From Diadophis punctatus similis (lineage: Eukaryota > Chordata > Lepidosauria > Squamata > Dipsadidae), in assembly GCA_023053685.1 (NCBI GenBank), contig JALIGW010000014.1, forward strand, positions 18,950,308-19,014,307: a stretch of DNA of 64,000 nucleotides, written 5' to 3'. The notes beneath the pieces are model-generated. The model was not told where the DNA came from, did no database searches, and saw only the letters and a list, made by a program, of their open reading frames with translations. Shown in pieces: positions 53,506 to 64,000 of this stretch. Both the position numbers and the translations under genes were made by a program. Positions within the stretch are counted from its first letter, which is position 1. Each line of letters starts with the position of its first letter.

Positions 53506-54209
53506 CAGGTAGTCCTCAAGTTACAACCATTCGTTTACCATTTGTTTGAAAAAAGAGACAGCTGTTCCCCACACTTATGACCATTGCAGCATCCCCACGA
53601 TTATGTGATCCTGTGATCGAATTTCAAGCACATGGCAATCCGTATACATTTACAATGGTTGCAGCACCCCAGGGTCTTGTGATGGCCACTTGCAATCTTC
53701 CCAGCTGGCTTCTGACTAGCAAAATCAATGGGGGAAGTCAGATTCTGTTAACTGTGATTCACTTAACAACTGCAGGGATTTGCTTTTTCAAAAAACGCAA
53801 CTGGAATTTGTTGTTTTTCCTTGAAGACATTTTGCTTCTCATCCAAGAAGCTTCTTCAGTTCTGGCTGAATGATTGATTCAGTCTGACTGACTGACTAAT
53901 TCATTCGGAACTGAAAGAAGCTTCTTGGATGAGAAGCAAAATGTCTTCAAGGAAAAACAACAAATTCCAGTTGCCTTTTGGAAAAGCATCTTTGAGATGA
54001 GCAAGATGGTTGTTAATCACCTGATGTTTACAAATTTTACCATAGTTGTTAAGCAGCGAATCACTGCAGTTGTAAAGTCCAGTTGCCTTTTGAAAAAGCA
54101 CCTTTGAGACAATCCTTTTTCTGGATTGAGAATCTCCATGGACATTTAACCATTTGCTTAGCAATGGAAATTCTGCTCCTGATTGTGCCCATAATTCGAG
54201 GACTACCTG
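53506..54209 (-). mobile_element. CAGGTAGTCC MITE enlarged by a Penelope-like palindrome
   Basis: Left terminus caggtagtcctcaagttaca, right terminus attcgaggactacctg. The middle (about 53775-54150) is a Penelope-related insertion. Its left TA target overlaps the SPIN-like target duplication. Confidence 0.8.
53775..54150. mobile_element. Penelope-like terminal palindrome
   Basis: ggaatttgttgtttttcctt ... tcttcag on the left is repeated inversely on the right (ctgaaagaagcttcttggat ...), and a third partial copy of gtccagttgccttttgaaaa follows. The gaagcttcttggatgagaag words are those of Penelope-like 3' ends. It carries a hammerhead-like core on the minus strand (CTGAAGA at 53853-53859). Confidence 0.7.
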
Positions 54210-55568
54210 TAAACCTCTTTTAGATTGCCTGGGGCTTCCAACCGTTTAACAGTTGGTCTTTTGAGACACAGGCAATTGCAGTAATATATTTGTGAGACTT
54301 GAATTTATAGAAGTGTTTGCACTTCACTCAGGCAACATAAAGCATCAGACTTTTCAAGATCAGATATAATTAGTCACCAGGTAGTAATTGTATGTATTTG
54401 TGTACAGTCTATATTGCAAGAAATGTTCTTTTGTCGTCAACTAATACTTCCTGTTTACCTGTCATTTCTTGTTTCTGATCTTTGCCATAATTTCAGTTCC
54501 TTCTCACTGTGTAGTCCAGTGCTGCAGTATCTTTCTAATGGCATCTTTTACAGAGGTATTCTAGTTTTACTACGTGTATCCCTATTATATGCAAATATTA
54601 AATGGAGTCAAAATATACTATTGTGTCTCGGCTGCATCACCTTTCAGTTTATTAGAATTCTTTGGGGAAATGAGGCAATTTAAGTATCTTTCTATAATTA
54701 ATATTTGTAATTTGAGCAGGCTGCTAAATGCTATTAAATGCATTTGTATTTATGGTAAATTACAGATTTCCAAATGGTGCTTTATGGAACTCTGGTCAGT
54801 GATAAAAGTTAAGCTGATTGATGCTTTCTCCCAGTTGTGGCACTAAAAAGGCCAGTGTGCTCAATTTGGACATCAGCAATGAGACCAACCCATATATCCA
54901 CCAATCAAAATAAGAAATAGATCTTCCCTTAGGCCAATATTTGAATTAAAAAGCTAAGAGCCAGACTTTCAAGGTCACTGCTTTTTATAAGCTAGTTTTA
55001 TTACAGATACGAGAAAAGCTCTAGCTACTCCCAACTGTAAACCTCAGGTTTTATATATATTAACAGTTCCAGGATTGAAAGCTTACCTCTGCTCTTATTA
55101 ATGCACCTTAATGGAATAAAAGCAGGAGAGGGGGCTTGACATCTGTGCTACCGTTGCAGAATAAAACCTCAGGCTCTTTGCTTGGTCCTTCTACACCTTA
55201 CTCCAACTTTTATTTATTTCCTCTTCTCCCAAGAACAGAATAGGCATCTTAAGGTCTAAAAAGAGAGATTTGTAGTAAATCAAAATTTCAGCAATTGAAA
55301 ACCAAAGAACTGTTTGCCATTATAGAAGTAATTTTCCACTAAGCTCAAACAACAACAACAACAACAACAGTGAAAGTGTTTTACCAAACTCTACATGCAG
55401 TGGCCCAAATATTTACATATTTTTTGTGATAATGTCACCATACAAATGTTTTAAATGTTTTAAAATCCCTATGATAAGGGATAACATACTCTCCAGCAGA
55501 CATTTCTTGCCATTGAAATTCACAAAAATGCTCTCAGCAACTTCATCTTCTGCTTGCTCAGTCTGTGG
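54210..55568. other. Non-coding, with a short (CAA)n
   Basis: About 1.3 kb of A/T-rich, apparently single-copy DNA; an aacaacaac run lies at about 55350-55370. Confidence 0.5.
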
Positions 55569-55766
55569 CAGGGTTCCCTAAACCCCGGTCCATGGCCCAG
55601 TGCTGGGCTGCAGCCAGTTTGGAACTGGGCCGCGGAAGTGGTGGGCGAGTGCGTGAAGCTGCATTCGTGAAAGTGGTGCTGCATGTGTAAAACCATCCCC
55701 TCTTCCCCCCCCCCCCCCGCTGACGCCTCTGTCGGTCCGCCCAGCTGGAAAGTTTGGGGACCGCTG
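55569..55766. mobile_element. hAT-like MITE
   Basis: cagggttccctaaaccccgg to aaagtttggggaccgctg, imperfect inverted ends; gtctgtgg/gtccatgg outside is a diverged 8-bp duplication. Interior has a C run and gc-rich motifs. Confidence 0.7.
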
Positions 55767-56450
55767 GTCCATGGCAGTCAGAGCTCCAGTGAGGCCGCTT
55801 GTTTGCTGAGGAACTGTGGGATATGAAGTGACTGGAAAGCTGTGTAGCACAATGGTGAAAAACAGAAGTGGCAGTGACTGAGTTCTGAAGTCTGAACCTG
55901 TGCACAGGTGATAATAGTGGGAGAAAACATTGGTCCATGGCTGTACTTTCTGCATTTGTAGATTCCGCCCAAGCACCATTCAAAACAATCTGGATCCTGC
56001 TGTGGAAAGATGGAAATGTGAAAATCTCCTATGGGTATGTCAGAAGTGGTTTATTTATTCTGGGCTGGAATAATTAGGGCAGAGCTATGGAGGCGAACAA
56101 GACAAAGCTTTGTGATGTGATCTGGATTCTTGCAAGCATGTGGAACATGAGGAAGTGGAGAGGGTTCTTTGTGGTTTGAGTCAATAGGCTTGAGCTGTGC
56201 ATTTTTTTGGTTCTTTTTGGTGGTCAGGCAGGGTGTGAGATAATTAACACTTCCTTGTGGGAGGAGGTAATGCTACCTGCCCTAATCAGGTAGCAATCCT
56301 TTGGAATCTCTCAGTGTAATCCAGTACCATCAACAGTATCTTTGTACTGTTCATTAAAGTGATTAATGCTAGTGATGGTGGTTGGCAGCGATCAACCCTG
56401 TTGCCTAAGTCGATGATTCCAGTCTGTAATTGTGTATGAGAATTCAAAGA
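55767..56450. other. Non-coding, no feature seen
   Basis: No repeat or gene recognised. Confidence 0.45.
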
Positions 56451-56454
56451 ATGC

Positions 56455-56795
56455 AGAATAACGGAGTTGGAAGGGACCTTGGAGGTCTTCTAGACAACCC
56501 CCTGCCCAAGCAGGAGACCTTACCCAGTGGCCCCCAACCTTTTGGGCACCAGAGACCGGTTCCGTGAAGAGAAATTTTTCTGTGGACCAGAGGGGGAGTG
56601 GTTTCTCATGTTGCCTGCATCCCGTGGATTGGACTTTGCTTGTTTGTGTGGCTCGGTTTCTGGCATGCCACACCCTAGTGCTGGTCCACGGACCAGAGGT
56701 TAGGGACCCCTGCCTTACACATTTCTGGACAAATGGCTGTGTAACCCCTTTGTAAAAAACCTCCAGTGATGGAGCACAGTTGAAGTCCACAAGTC
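56455..56795 (-). mobile_element. CR1 3' tail, reverse, with a hAT MITE inside
   Basis: gttggaagggaccttggagg and the remainder cctccagtgatggagcac (56761-56778) are the CR1 3' end in reverse; a 188-bp hAT MITE lies between. Confidence 0.8.
56525..56712. mobile_element. hAT-like MITE (CAGTGGCCCCCAACC family)
   Basis: cagtggcccccaaccttttg to gaggttagggacccctg; repeated ctggtccacggaccag words inside; flanks ccttaccc/ccttacac. Confidence 0.75.
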
Positions 56796-56826
56796 TTAAA
56801 GTTGCCAAGTTTGGAGACCTTTGCTG
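56777..56826. repeat. Half of a palindromic hAT MITE
   Basis: Only the right arm (gttgaagtccacaagtctta ... tttggagacct) of the 15036 family is present. Confidence 0.65.
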
Positions 56827-57138
56827 TAATGTAGAGGATAAGGAAGATGTCCTTCCTGGAGATGTTCAAGGGATGTTGGCAAAACAGGCCACGTGCAGGA
56901 GATGTCTAGATCATGCTCAGATGGACACCTCCCTCAGAGGAAGGAGAAGGGGAAGCACGATCAGACTTGAAAGTTTCTGTTCTTAATAGCCAGTCTCAAA
57001 AAGTGTGGTTGTAGCCGTCCTGTGGTGTTGATTTGATGGTCTGTCTACCTACAGTTCTTCCTTTGGCCTGAGCTCATCGTAGATTCTTGAGTATTTGTTG
57101 GGAATACGTTGGATCTAATTTAAGACATGGAACCCTGC

Positions 57139-58694
57139 TAGAGATGTAAAATTTCCGGAAATTTTGAAGCTCGGAAAAAAACCGGGTTTTTTCGGGGGGT
57201 GGTGGTGGAAATTTTCAGAAAAATGGAAAAAAATGCTACATTAGCACTTTTTTGTCTTTTTAAGATTGAAAGTCATTCTATTACTTTAGGAACATAAAAT
57301 ATGACTATGGACAATTTGACTTGGCATAAAATTATCACAACTAGCATATTAAAAATATAGTGTAGCCAAACAATTATCACAAAGAGAATTTACTTTTTTA
57401 TAATATTTATTTGTAACAAAGGGAGCAACAATCTCCTGAACTGCTTACTAGTTTATGTGGAACAGCCAAAAAGCCTCCACAAAACAATTTTCAAAACCAA
57501 AAGTAACAATTTTTCATATTTCCTCTCCACAGTATTAAATAAAAATAATAACCCTATTCTCATAAAAAGAATTGAAGATGGGGGAAGTGTTAAGAAGAGA
57601 GTGGGACTAAGTTTCAATGGACATTTAATCAGAATCATTTTCTGAGCTGAAATTGTCAGTATCCGTCTCTGCTTCTGCAGCTACTCTTTTTTGTCCGTCA
57701 TCACAATTAGGAACTTCTAAAAACTGAAGGTTTGCCCGGATCGAAACAAGCTTCTCTACCCTTTCACATGTCAGTTTATTTCTTGACTTAGTGTGAGTGT
57801 TTCCAAACATAGACCAGATTCTTTCACATGCTGCAGAAGATGGAGGTATCTGTAGAAGGCGAGAAGCAATAGGAGTCAGAGGCTGTGTTGTGCAAAGACC
57901 TTGCCACCATGTTGCAGGAGGAATATGTTTGGCAGAATCCCAGATTGCATTCCTGGACCAAATCCCTGAAGATGTTCTATATTCTGCAACATTTGAAAGT
58001 ATCTTCCCAACATCAAGTCCTAAATGTGATGCTTGTTTTGTGATCCAGTCGAATGCAGTAGCAGTATTATCATCATCACTTATGTTTGCACCTTTGAATC
58101 TTGGATCCAACAGATTTGCAGCAGCATGAATTGGATGACAACAAAATTCTTCCCTTGTTTTAATAAAATCTTTCACTTTACTTTCTTCTATAGTTGTAAG
58201 TGGAGATATACTGAGATTTTCAAAAACAGTTTTTATCTTGGTCATTAGATAAGGAATTTCTGACAAAAGTGCACTATCTGATTCAGATAGTGAATTGCTG
58301 CAGCAATTGACTTTAGAATCTTCAGGGAATTTTGCAGCTGAACCCAGAAGACATCCTGATCAAGAACAGTGTTTCTTACACTCCTGGGTACTTTAAGAAC
58401 TGTTCTTGCATTGGAGGGTTCAGTTTGTTACCTAGGACTTGCTTGTCCTCATTCAGTGCACAGAAATTAGAATAATCTGATATCATACATTTTTTAGAAA
58501 TGATTTGGAAAATATTTGAACACCCTGTCTTAAAATATTTTATTCATCATGTTAAAATAAAATATTCCACAATGTTTTTTTTTCATTTTTTCCAATTTTT
58601 TTGGGGGGGGGGGAAAAGCCTTCAGGAAAAAAACGGGGAAAAAACGGTTTTTTCCCAAAAAATTTCGGTTTCTTTCCGGGCCTTCACATCTCTA
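57139..58694 (-). mobile_element. hAT transposon with decayed transposase
   Basis: Ends tagagatgtaaaa and tcacatctcta with aaccctgc/aaccctgt outside (8 bp, one change) define 1556 bp. Long subterminal stretches of ggaaaaaa and ccgggttttttc are inverted relative to each other. The transposase is on the minus strand. Confidence 0.8.
57625..58266 (-). pseudogene. hAT transposase C-terminal fragment
   Basis: 213 open residues with HPIHAAANLLDPRFKG, WWQGL and PIASRLLQIPPSSAACERIW, then FGNTHTKSRNKLTCERVEKL, the hAT C-terminal dimerisation signature. Upstream parts (58270-58490) show decayed remains without a clear frame. The catalytic DDE and the BED zinc finger cannot be found, so it is inactive. 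Confidence 0.82.
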
Positions 58695-58702
58695 AACCCT
58701 GT

Positions 58703-59754
58703 CCAGAATTCATTAAGGTTAGAAATGTTCAAGAAATAAATAAGCAACGTTTCACTATGCTGTGAGGTAATGAATAAGAGGTAATTGCATACCAGTAACC
58801 ACAAAAGGCAAATTTGCTACAGCTGAAGAATGAAAGTAATTCTCAGCATATTGCTCTGGTTGTTACTTGTGTTGTGTGTCAGGAGGATTTGAATCCCTTT
58901 CCTCATTTGTCCTATGTTGGACTCTCCACCAGCCCCATGCTTCATAGAAGTCATGCATATTTCTTTTTCTGGATGGCTTTATAAACTCCCTCTCCTTTGG
59001 GGAATACCAGGAAGTGAGTGTAGTTTTACAGTGCTTTTGTCTGTTGGTTCATAGTGCAACAATAGGGTTTTGAAAAGAAAAAAAACTTGGTTCTGTGTCA
59101 GGAAAATCCTGATCTAGAATAATAACGCCCATTTCTTCCTGAGTTAAGGACAAATTTAACTCAGCTGTCCAAAGTATTACTAGCTAGAAAAACTACCTTC
59201 TGTCTTTCCTACAGCAAAGGATACTGTCAGAACTGCCACAACTTAAGCCTCTAAATAGAAATGATCCTTGGCTCCATTTGTTGAAAAAAGCTATCGTTTA
59301 TTAGAGGTCAAGGGTATTGCAGTATTGCAAAGCCAGAACTGAGAATTGCGTGCCAAAATCCTTAAGTTCTACTTTTCCTTCCCTTAACGATCTCTCATTG
59401 CCCACCCCAGTGTAACCAATCAGGTTCAGGCAAGATGTTTTCATAACGGTCAGTCCAAGCACATTTTGATATGTGTCTCCCTCCTTCTTCCAGCTGGGTG
59501 TCCTTGAGGCAGCGTCTGGACAAGGCACAGCACTTACTTTTGTTTCCCCAAGCCTTCCCCACTTCATCCCCCCTCCTCACAGTTCATGGCAGTATGTCAC
59601 ACTATAGCAGTAAAGCACAAGCAAGCATAAGGTGGCAGTTGACATATACTTCATTGAATTTGGACCAAGCTTGGATTCCCAGTTGACCACAAAGCTCAGA
59701 GGATGACTCTGGACAAAGTCTCTCCTGTTTAGGTCACTAGATCTATTTTAGCAG
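58703..59754. other. Non-coding, no feature seen
   Basis: About 1 kb without recognised repeats or genes. Confidence 0.5.
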
Positions 59755-59884
59755 GGGTGGGCAACTATGGCAACTTTATGACCTATGGACTTCAATTCCC
59801 AGAATTCCTGAACTAGGCATGTTGGCTCGGGAATTCTGGGAGTTGAAGTCCACAGGTTTAAAAGTTATCATAGTTGCCCACCCG
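59755..59884. mobile_element. Palindromic MITE (GGGTGGGCAACTATGGC family)
   Basis: caactttatgacctatggac on the left is inverted on the right (gttgaagtccacaggtttaa); shared core gaattctgggagttgaagtc with the 15036 family. Ends gggtgggcaac/gttgcccaccc. Confidence 0.78.
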
Positions 59885-59900
59885 GCTTATAAAATGATTA

Positions 59901-60895
59901 CCGTATTTTTCGGAGTATAAGACGCACCGAAGTATAAGACGCACCTTAGTTTTGGGGGAGGAAAACAAGGAAAAAAGGCCTCTGCCTCCCAGCAATTTGC
60001 CAAACAGCAAACAGCACAGATGATATACACTGTTTGCTGTGTATTTCTGTGCATGTGTGCCTGACCCATAGAAATGGCAAAGAATTGGAGAAATGTACAT
60101 TATGGCAGTATATTAATCCCAGAAAGTTTTCTTACATGTAACCACACTAACTCCTCCTAATTATTTAAATACATCTACTCCAAACATGATTAAGTCAGGG
60201 TTTCTCAGCTGGCTTATTTTAATACTAATACTTAATACTAATACTTAATACTAAAACAGGACATTTCAGATTATACTTTTACAGATCTTTAAAATTGATG
60301 TGGCTTTCTGGAAGTATTCTCTGCTATTTAAAAGAAGATACAATAGCACTGGGCCTCTTCAGAGCAAGCATTTATTTTAAAAAGCTTCATTTTGTTAAGT
60401 TGTCTAGAACAATAATAAAACAGTCTTTAAAAAATAAGTCTAATAATTTGAACACTCTACAAACATTTAACAAAATAACATATTAACAGAATCTGCCTGT
60501 ACCTAGAATAGAACTCACAACCTCCTGATTATGAGACAAGAGCTCTATTTCTTGAGCTACAGCAGCTCTAGCTTGCCTTCTTGCAATTTCAGCAGTCTAA
60601 TATTGCCAGCAGTTTATCTCCCAGCAATATGTCTCATCACAGCCACCTTAGTTTCAGTTTCATTTTACCACGTGGCTTGTAAGCCTCAGTCAGCTGTAGG
60701 TCGGGAGGCAGATCATCTCTTCTTGTGCTCTTCTTGTGTTTTGCCCTGTTTGCTGCAAAGAGGTAAATTGCTGGCAGGCAGAGGCCAAAGGGTGGGGGTG
60801 GCTGGGTGGGGCTACATTCGGTGTATAAGACGCACCCAAGTTTTCACCCTCTTTTTGGGGGTAAAAAGGTGCGTCTTATACTCAGAAAAATACGG
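59901..60895. mobile_element. TA-flanked 1-kb element, CCGTATTTTTCGG family, copy B
   Basis: Ends ccgtatttttcggagtataa and its complement (actcagaaaaatacgg) with TA outside. It aligns along its length with 39464-40452; it lacks the hAT insertion of that copy and has ~130 bp not seen there (about 60480-60600). No convincing protein. Confidence 0.85.
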
Positions 60896-60897
60896 TA

Positions 60898-61713
60898 TAT
60901 GTTCTTTAACATTCCTATTGCTGCTTCTTCCTTTCTCTACCTTCCCTCATGTAGAGAATACAGGGCATCCTCAGTTTACAACTTACAAGCATCAGCACCC
61001 ACAAACTGGAAAGCAAATTTCTCTGATTCTTTGTAGGCTGTGAATTGTGCGATTTTAGGTTACTGTAGTAGGTTACAGTAGGATTGGATCATTTTCAGTA
61101 AATAATCTGGTAGCTGTGGGAAAACACACAACTTTCTGAAAAGGTTGATTTCTGTTGTATTTGAGGTGGAAGAATGTGGGGTCAAGGTAGCCTGTGGCTT
61201 TTCTTATCTAAGGTTTTTTCTTCAGCAATATACTTGGAAAACTGGCATAGACAGTTTTTTTTTAACAAGTCCCTTCAGATTTTGTTATCACTAATTATAG
61301 CCAAGTACTTAATGGATGGAAGAGAAAGCTGCTTTGCAGAGCAGCTGCAACCCCTTTGGAAAAGATAAAGAATTATATCTCTAGTTGAACTACTAGTACA
61401 TATGAGACAAATTTGGTTTTTCAACTTCCTGGAAAAAAAACACGTGTTATAGAAAGAAACTGGACACTCTCTGCTCTTGTTTTGGCTCTTCAGCTTTCTG
61501 GAGGCAAGTTTTCCTGTTGAGCACTGAAAAAATTTAATGAAAGAGGACAGAATTGGACATGACTTCAGGGCCAAATTCTTCTAGTTTTTGGATATGCTGG
61601 AGGATATTGAGGGTACATAATTGAGAGAATTGCTTCTAGCTCCAATTCTTCCACTTTTTAGAAAGGTAAAAGAAAGTTTTCTATTCTGCCAGGACTTTTG
61701 AATTTTATTAATA
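60898..61713. other. Non-coding, no feature seen
   Basis: No repeat or gene recognised. Confidence 0.45.
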
Positions 61714-62097
61714 GAGGTAGTCCTCACTGTTTGCAATGAGGACCAGCAACTCCATTGCTAAATGACATGGTTGTAAAGGGAAACATATGACTATACCTTA
61801 ACGCCATCAGTTCCTGCTGCAGTTGTTAAGTGAATCGCCACAGTGACAACATGTGACCATGACTTTTGACTTCCTGCTGGCTTCCCCAGTGACTTTGCTT
61901 GTTGGAACCAGGTTGAAGTGACTATGGTGCAACTTCATAAATATGCGCCAGTTGCCAGGCAGCTTAATTATGATCACATGACTGCAGGGACATTATAATG
62001 GCTGCAAATTCAAGGACTGGTCGTAAGACTCCTTTTTCAACGCTGTTGTAACTTCTAATAGTCGCTGAACAAGCAGTCAGCAAGTGAGGACTACCTG
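61714..62097 (+). mobile_element. CAGGTAGTCC MITE, diverged
   Basis: gaggtagtcctcactgtttg to gtgaggactacctg, TA-flanked, 384 bp. Interior resembles the copy at 29607. Confidence 0.78.
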
Positions 62098-62271
62098 TAC
62101 AAATTAGATTTTAGTTATTACAAATTGCTAACTGCTTTAGATACCTGTGGGTAAAAAAGGCAAGGTTTTGATTGATTGAATAAATGAATCAATAGAACTT
62201 TCTATTTTAATCTCCCGGCATAAGGGACAGAATAAAGAAAGATAAAGAAGTCCCTGTGGATTTTATTCCAC

Positions 62272-62549
62272 CAGTCATTACCACCTATTGGGGGGTGGGG
62301 TGCTCATCTCCATTTCAAGGCCATTGAGCCAGCCTGTCAGAAGACATTTCCTCCAGTGCTGTTTCCTCCTCACCGAAGTGGTACCTCTTTGTCTACTTGC
62401 ATTTGCATGCTTTCAAACTACTAGGTTGGCAGGAGCTGGGGTGAGAACGGTAGCTCTCCGCATCGCATGCCGCTTGGGTCTCAAACTGGGCTGCAGGCTT
62501 TCCAACTGACAAGCCCAGCGTCTTAACTGTTGAGCCACCGCGCCACCAA
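62272..62549 (-). mobile_element. Sauria-type tRNA-derived SINE, truncated, reverse
   Basis: On the minus strand: ggtggcgcggtggctcaaca (A box), a diverged B-box region, then gcaaatgcaagtagacaaag, ggtaccacttcggtgaggag and gaaatggagatgagcacccc, all typical of the reptile Sauria SINE with its BovB-like 3' end. The tail is missing. Confidence 0.85.
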
Positions 62550-63546
62550 TAAGGGGCAGAGTAGTATTTCAATATTCCGTGAATTATATTATGAAGTTGG
62601 TTATTAGTGAACTCAATAGGAAAAAATGTTGGAAGGGTTGCGCAAATCTTTATTTTCGGGAAAGAACCTTTGGTTCTGTTACTCCTGGTTCTTCTGGTTC
62701 CATACAGGACACGGATTTGTTGCATATCTCTGTTGTTCTTACACCTAGTCTCTGGTGGAATTGTTGGGCAGTCTTGGCTGTAAAAACAGAACATATCTCA
62801 GCCAGCACCTCAGCCAGGTGTATCTTTTTATCTACTACGCACCAAAACGGTATTGAGGGTGCTACCCTTGTTCGTTTGTTCTGGAATGTTGCACATCCTG
62901 CCTCATATTTCTATTTGGCAATCTGCTTTGCTACTGTATCATTGAAATAATTGGGGAATTAAGTATGCGTAAATTTGCAGACATCTTAGTATTAGAACTA
63001 AAAAATTAAATTAGATCTAAATTCTGAATTAGAACTGGGTATTAGTACTTTGGGTAAACATCTGTAGAAGTGAATTCTCAAAACGGCCTCGATTAAATAG
63101 AAAAGTAAAAAAAATGCAGACTTCCTTTAGATCATTGTGTTCCGCAGTTTATTTGGAGATTGAAAATTCTGTCGAAATAAAACCCAACTAAAAGATCTGT
63201 TGCCTTGCCTTGTTCCTTTAAAATGTTTCCTGAAGTTACTGATTAAGTAAATCACAAGAGGAGGCATGGTGAAAACAAGCATGAGCAAACCTGCTAATAT
63301 TGTAGTGAATAATTTTAAATTAATGAGAGAATTGTGCTGTGTTTGAAGGTCCAGGTGTGACGTGGAGTGTATGTAGGTGTGCGCAGAGCACCTGTCCGGA
63401 CTATCTCAAACCAGACACATCTTTCTCTGAGGTCACATGGCAATTGCAGAAGGAGCTGAGCAAAGCCCATCTGCTGCTTTAAGATCCTCCTGACAGGTGT
63501 GATGGGTGTGGCCACCTGTGCTCTAATCATCCTGTTCCTTCCTTAT
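62550..63546. other. Non-coding, no feature seen
   Basis: A 123-codon open stretch at 62579-62950 has no recognisable domain; otherwise nothing is seen. Confidence 0.45.
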
Positions 63547-63550
63547 ACAG

Positions 63551-63681
63551 CAGAGTGGGCAGCTGTGGCTCCTTTACAACCTGTGGACTTCAATTCCCAG
63601 AATTCCTGAGCCAGCATGGCTGACTCAGGAATTCTGGGAGTTAAAGTCCACAGGTTGTAAAGGGGCCATAGTTGCCCCCAC
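63551..63681. mobile_element. Palindromic MITE (GTGGGCAGCTGTGGC family)
   Basis: cagagtgggcagctgtggct to catagttgcccccaccc; arms share gacttcaattcccagaattc with the element at 59755. Flanks ttatacag and tatacag suggest a target duplication. Confidence 0.78.
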
Positions 63682-63691
63682 CCTTACTATA

Positions 63692-64000
63692 CAGGTAGTC
63701 CTTGACTTACAACAGTTCATTTAGTGACCATTCAAAATTACAACGGCACTGAAAAAAGTGACTTATGACCATTTTTCACAGTTATAACCTTTGTAGTATC
63801 CCCATGATCACGTGATCAAAATTCAGAAGTTTGGCAACTGGTTCATACTTATCTCACCATTCCTGTTTCCCAAGATCATGTGATCCCCTTTTGCAACCTT
63901 TTGACAAGCAAAGTGAATGGGGAAGCCAGATTCACTTAACAACCATGTTACTAACTTATCAACTGTTGTGATTCACTTAACAACTGTGCCAAGAAAGGTC
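63692..64000 (-). mobile_element. CAGGTAGTCC MITE, cut by the window end
   Basis: Starts caggtagtccttgacttaca after TA; the window stops inside the right part (gtgccaagaaaggtc). Confidence 0.85.

Noticed and set aside
62579..62950. 123-codon open frame
   Set aside because: No domain, no splice context and no composition change; not supported as a gene.

Overview
The window is repeat-dense vertebrate genomic DNA, most likely from a squamate reptile and probably a snake. The evidence is a CR1 LINE with an (ATTCT)n tail, two types of tRNA-derived reptilian SINE with polymorphic tails, an R4/Dong-clade LINE, L2, L1, Penelope and DIRS retroelements, and many hAT and TA-flanked MITEs. No complete host protein-coding gene is visible. 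The host-gene signals are a CpG island with a good splice donor near 28.4-28.9 kb, which is probably a non-coding first exon, and a first-exon fragment resembling SLC7A10 that lies inside a hAT-type transposon at 26 kb.

Layout. 1-13.1 kb: a nearly full-length plus-strand CR1 (ORF1 intact) is the host of a deep nest. An L1, itself carrying a solo LTR and an L2 tail, sits in its endonuclease. A hAT MITE and an internally deleted mariner follow. Then come a minus-strand CR1 split by a nearly complete L2, and a fragment of a different LINE; after these the 3' half of the plus-strand CR1 resumes. 13.1-18 kb: palindromic MITEs, a SINE-in-CR1 and single-copy intron-like DNA. 18-24.4 kb: a cluster of R4/Dong-clade copies, including one with an uninterrupted 1132-residue ORF, bracketed by (ATT)n microsatellites and carrying about eight ~52-bp tandem repeats in its 5' UTR.

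25.9-27.3 kb: a hAT-like MITE contains a second hAT-like element with an exact 8-bp target duplication, and the inner element carries the captured exon. 28.2-28.9 kb: a purine tract and the CpG island. 30.9-42.5 kb: a second L1, SINEs, CR1, two more hAT MITEs and a decayed R4. 44.5-47.3 kb: a Penelope remnant with hammerhead-ribozyme-like cores, then a foldback element with ~275-bp inverted arms and a 600-bp GAAA/GAAG tract. 49.1-53.2 kb: a DIRS-type tyrosine-recombinase retrotransposon without its reverse transcriptase, followed by a SPIN-like hAT. 55.5-64 kb: hAT MITEs, a decayed hAT transposase, a second copy of a 1-kb TA-flanked element, a Sauria-type SINE, and further MITEs.

There is no operon or pathway. 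The units interact as transposon families: non-autonomous MITEs and SINEs depend on absent autonomous partners, and many boundaries can be dated relative to each other from exact target-site duplications (TSDs).
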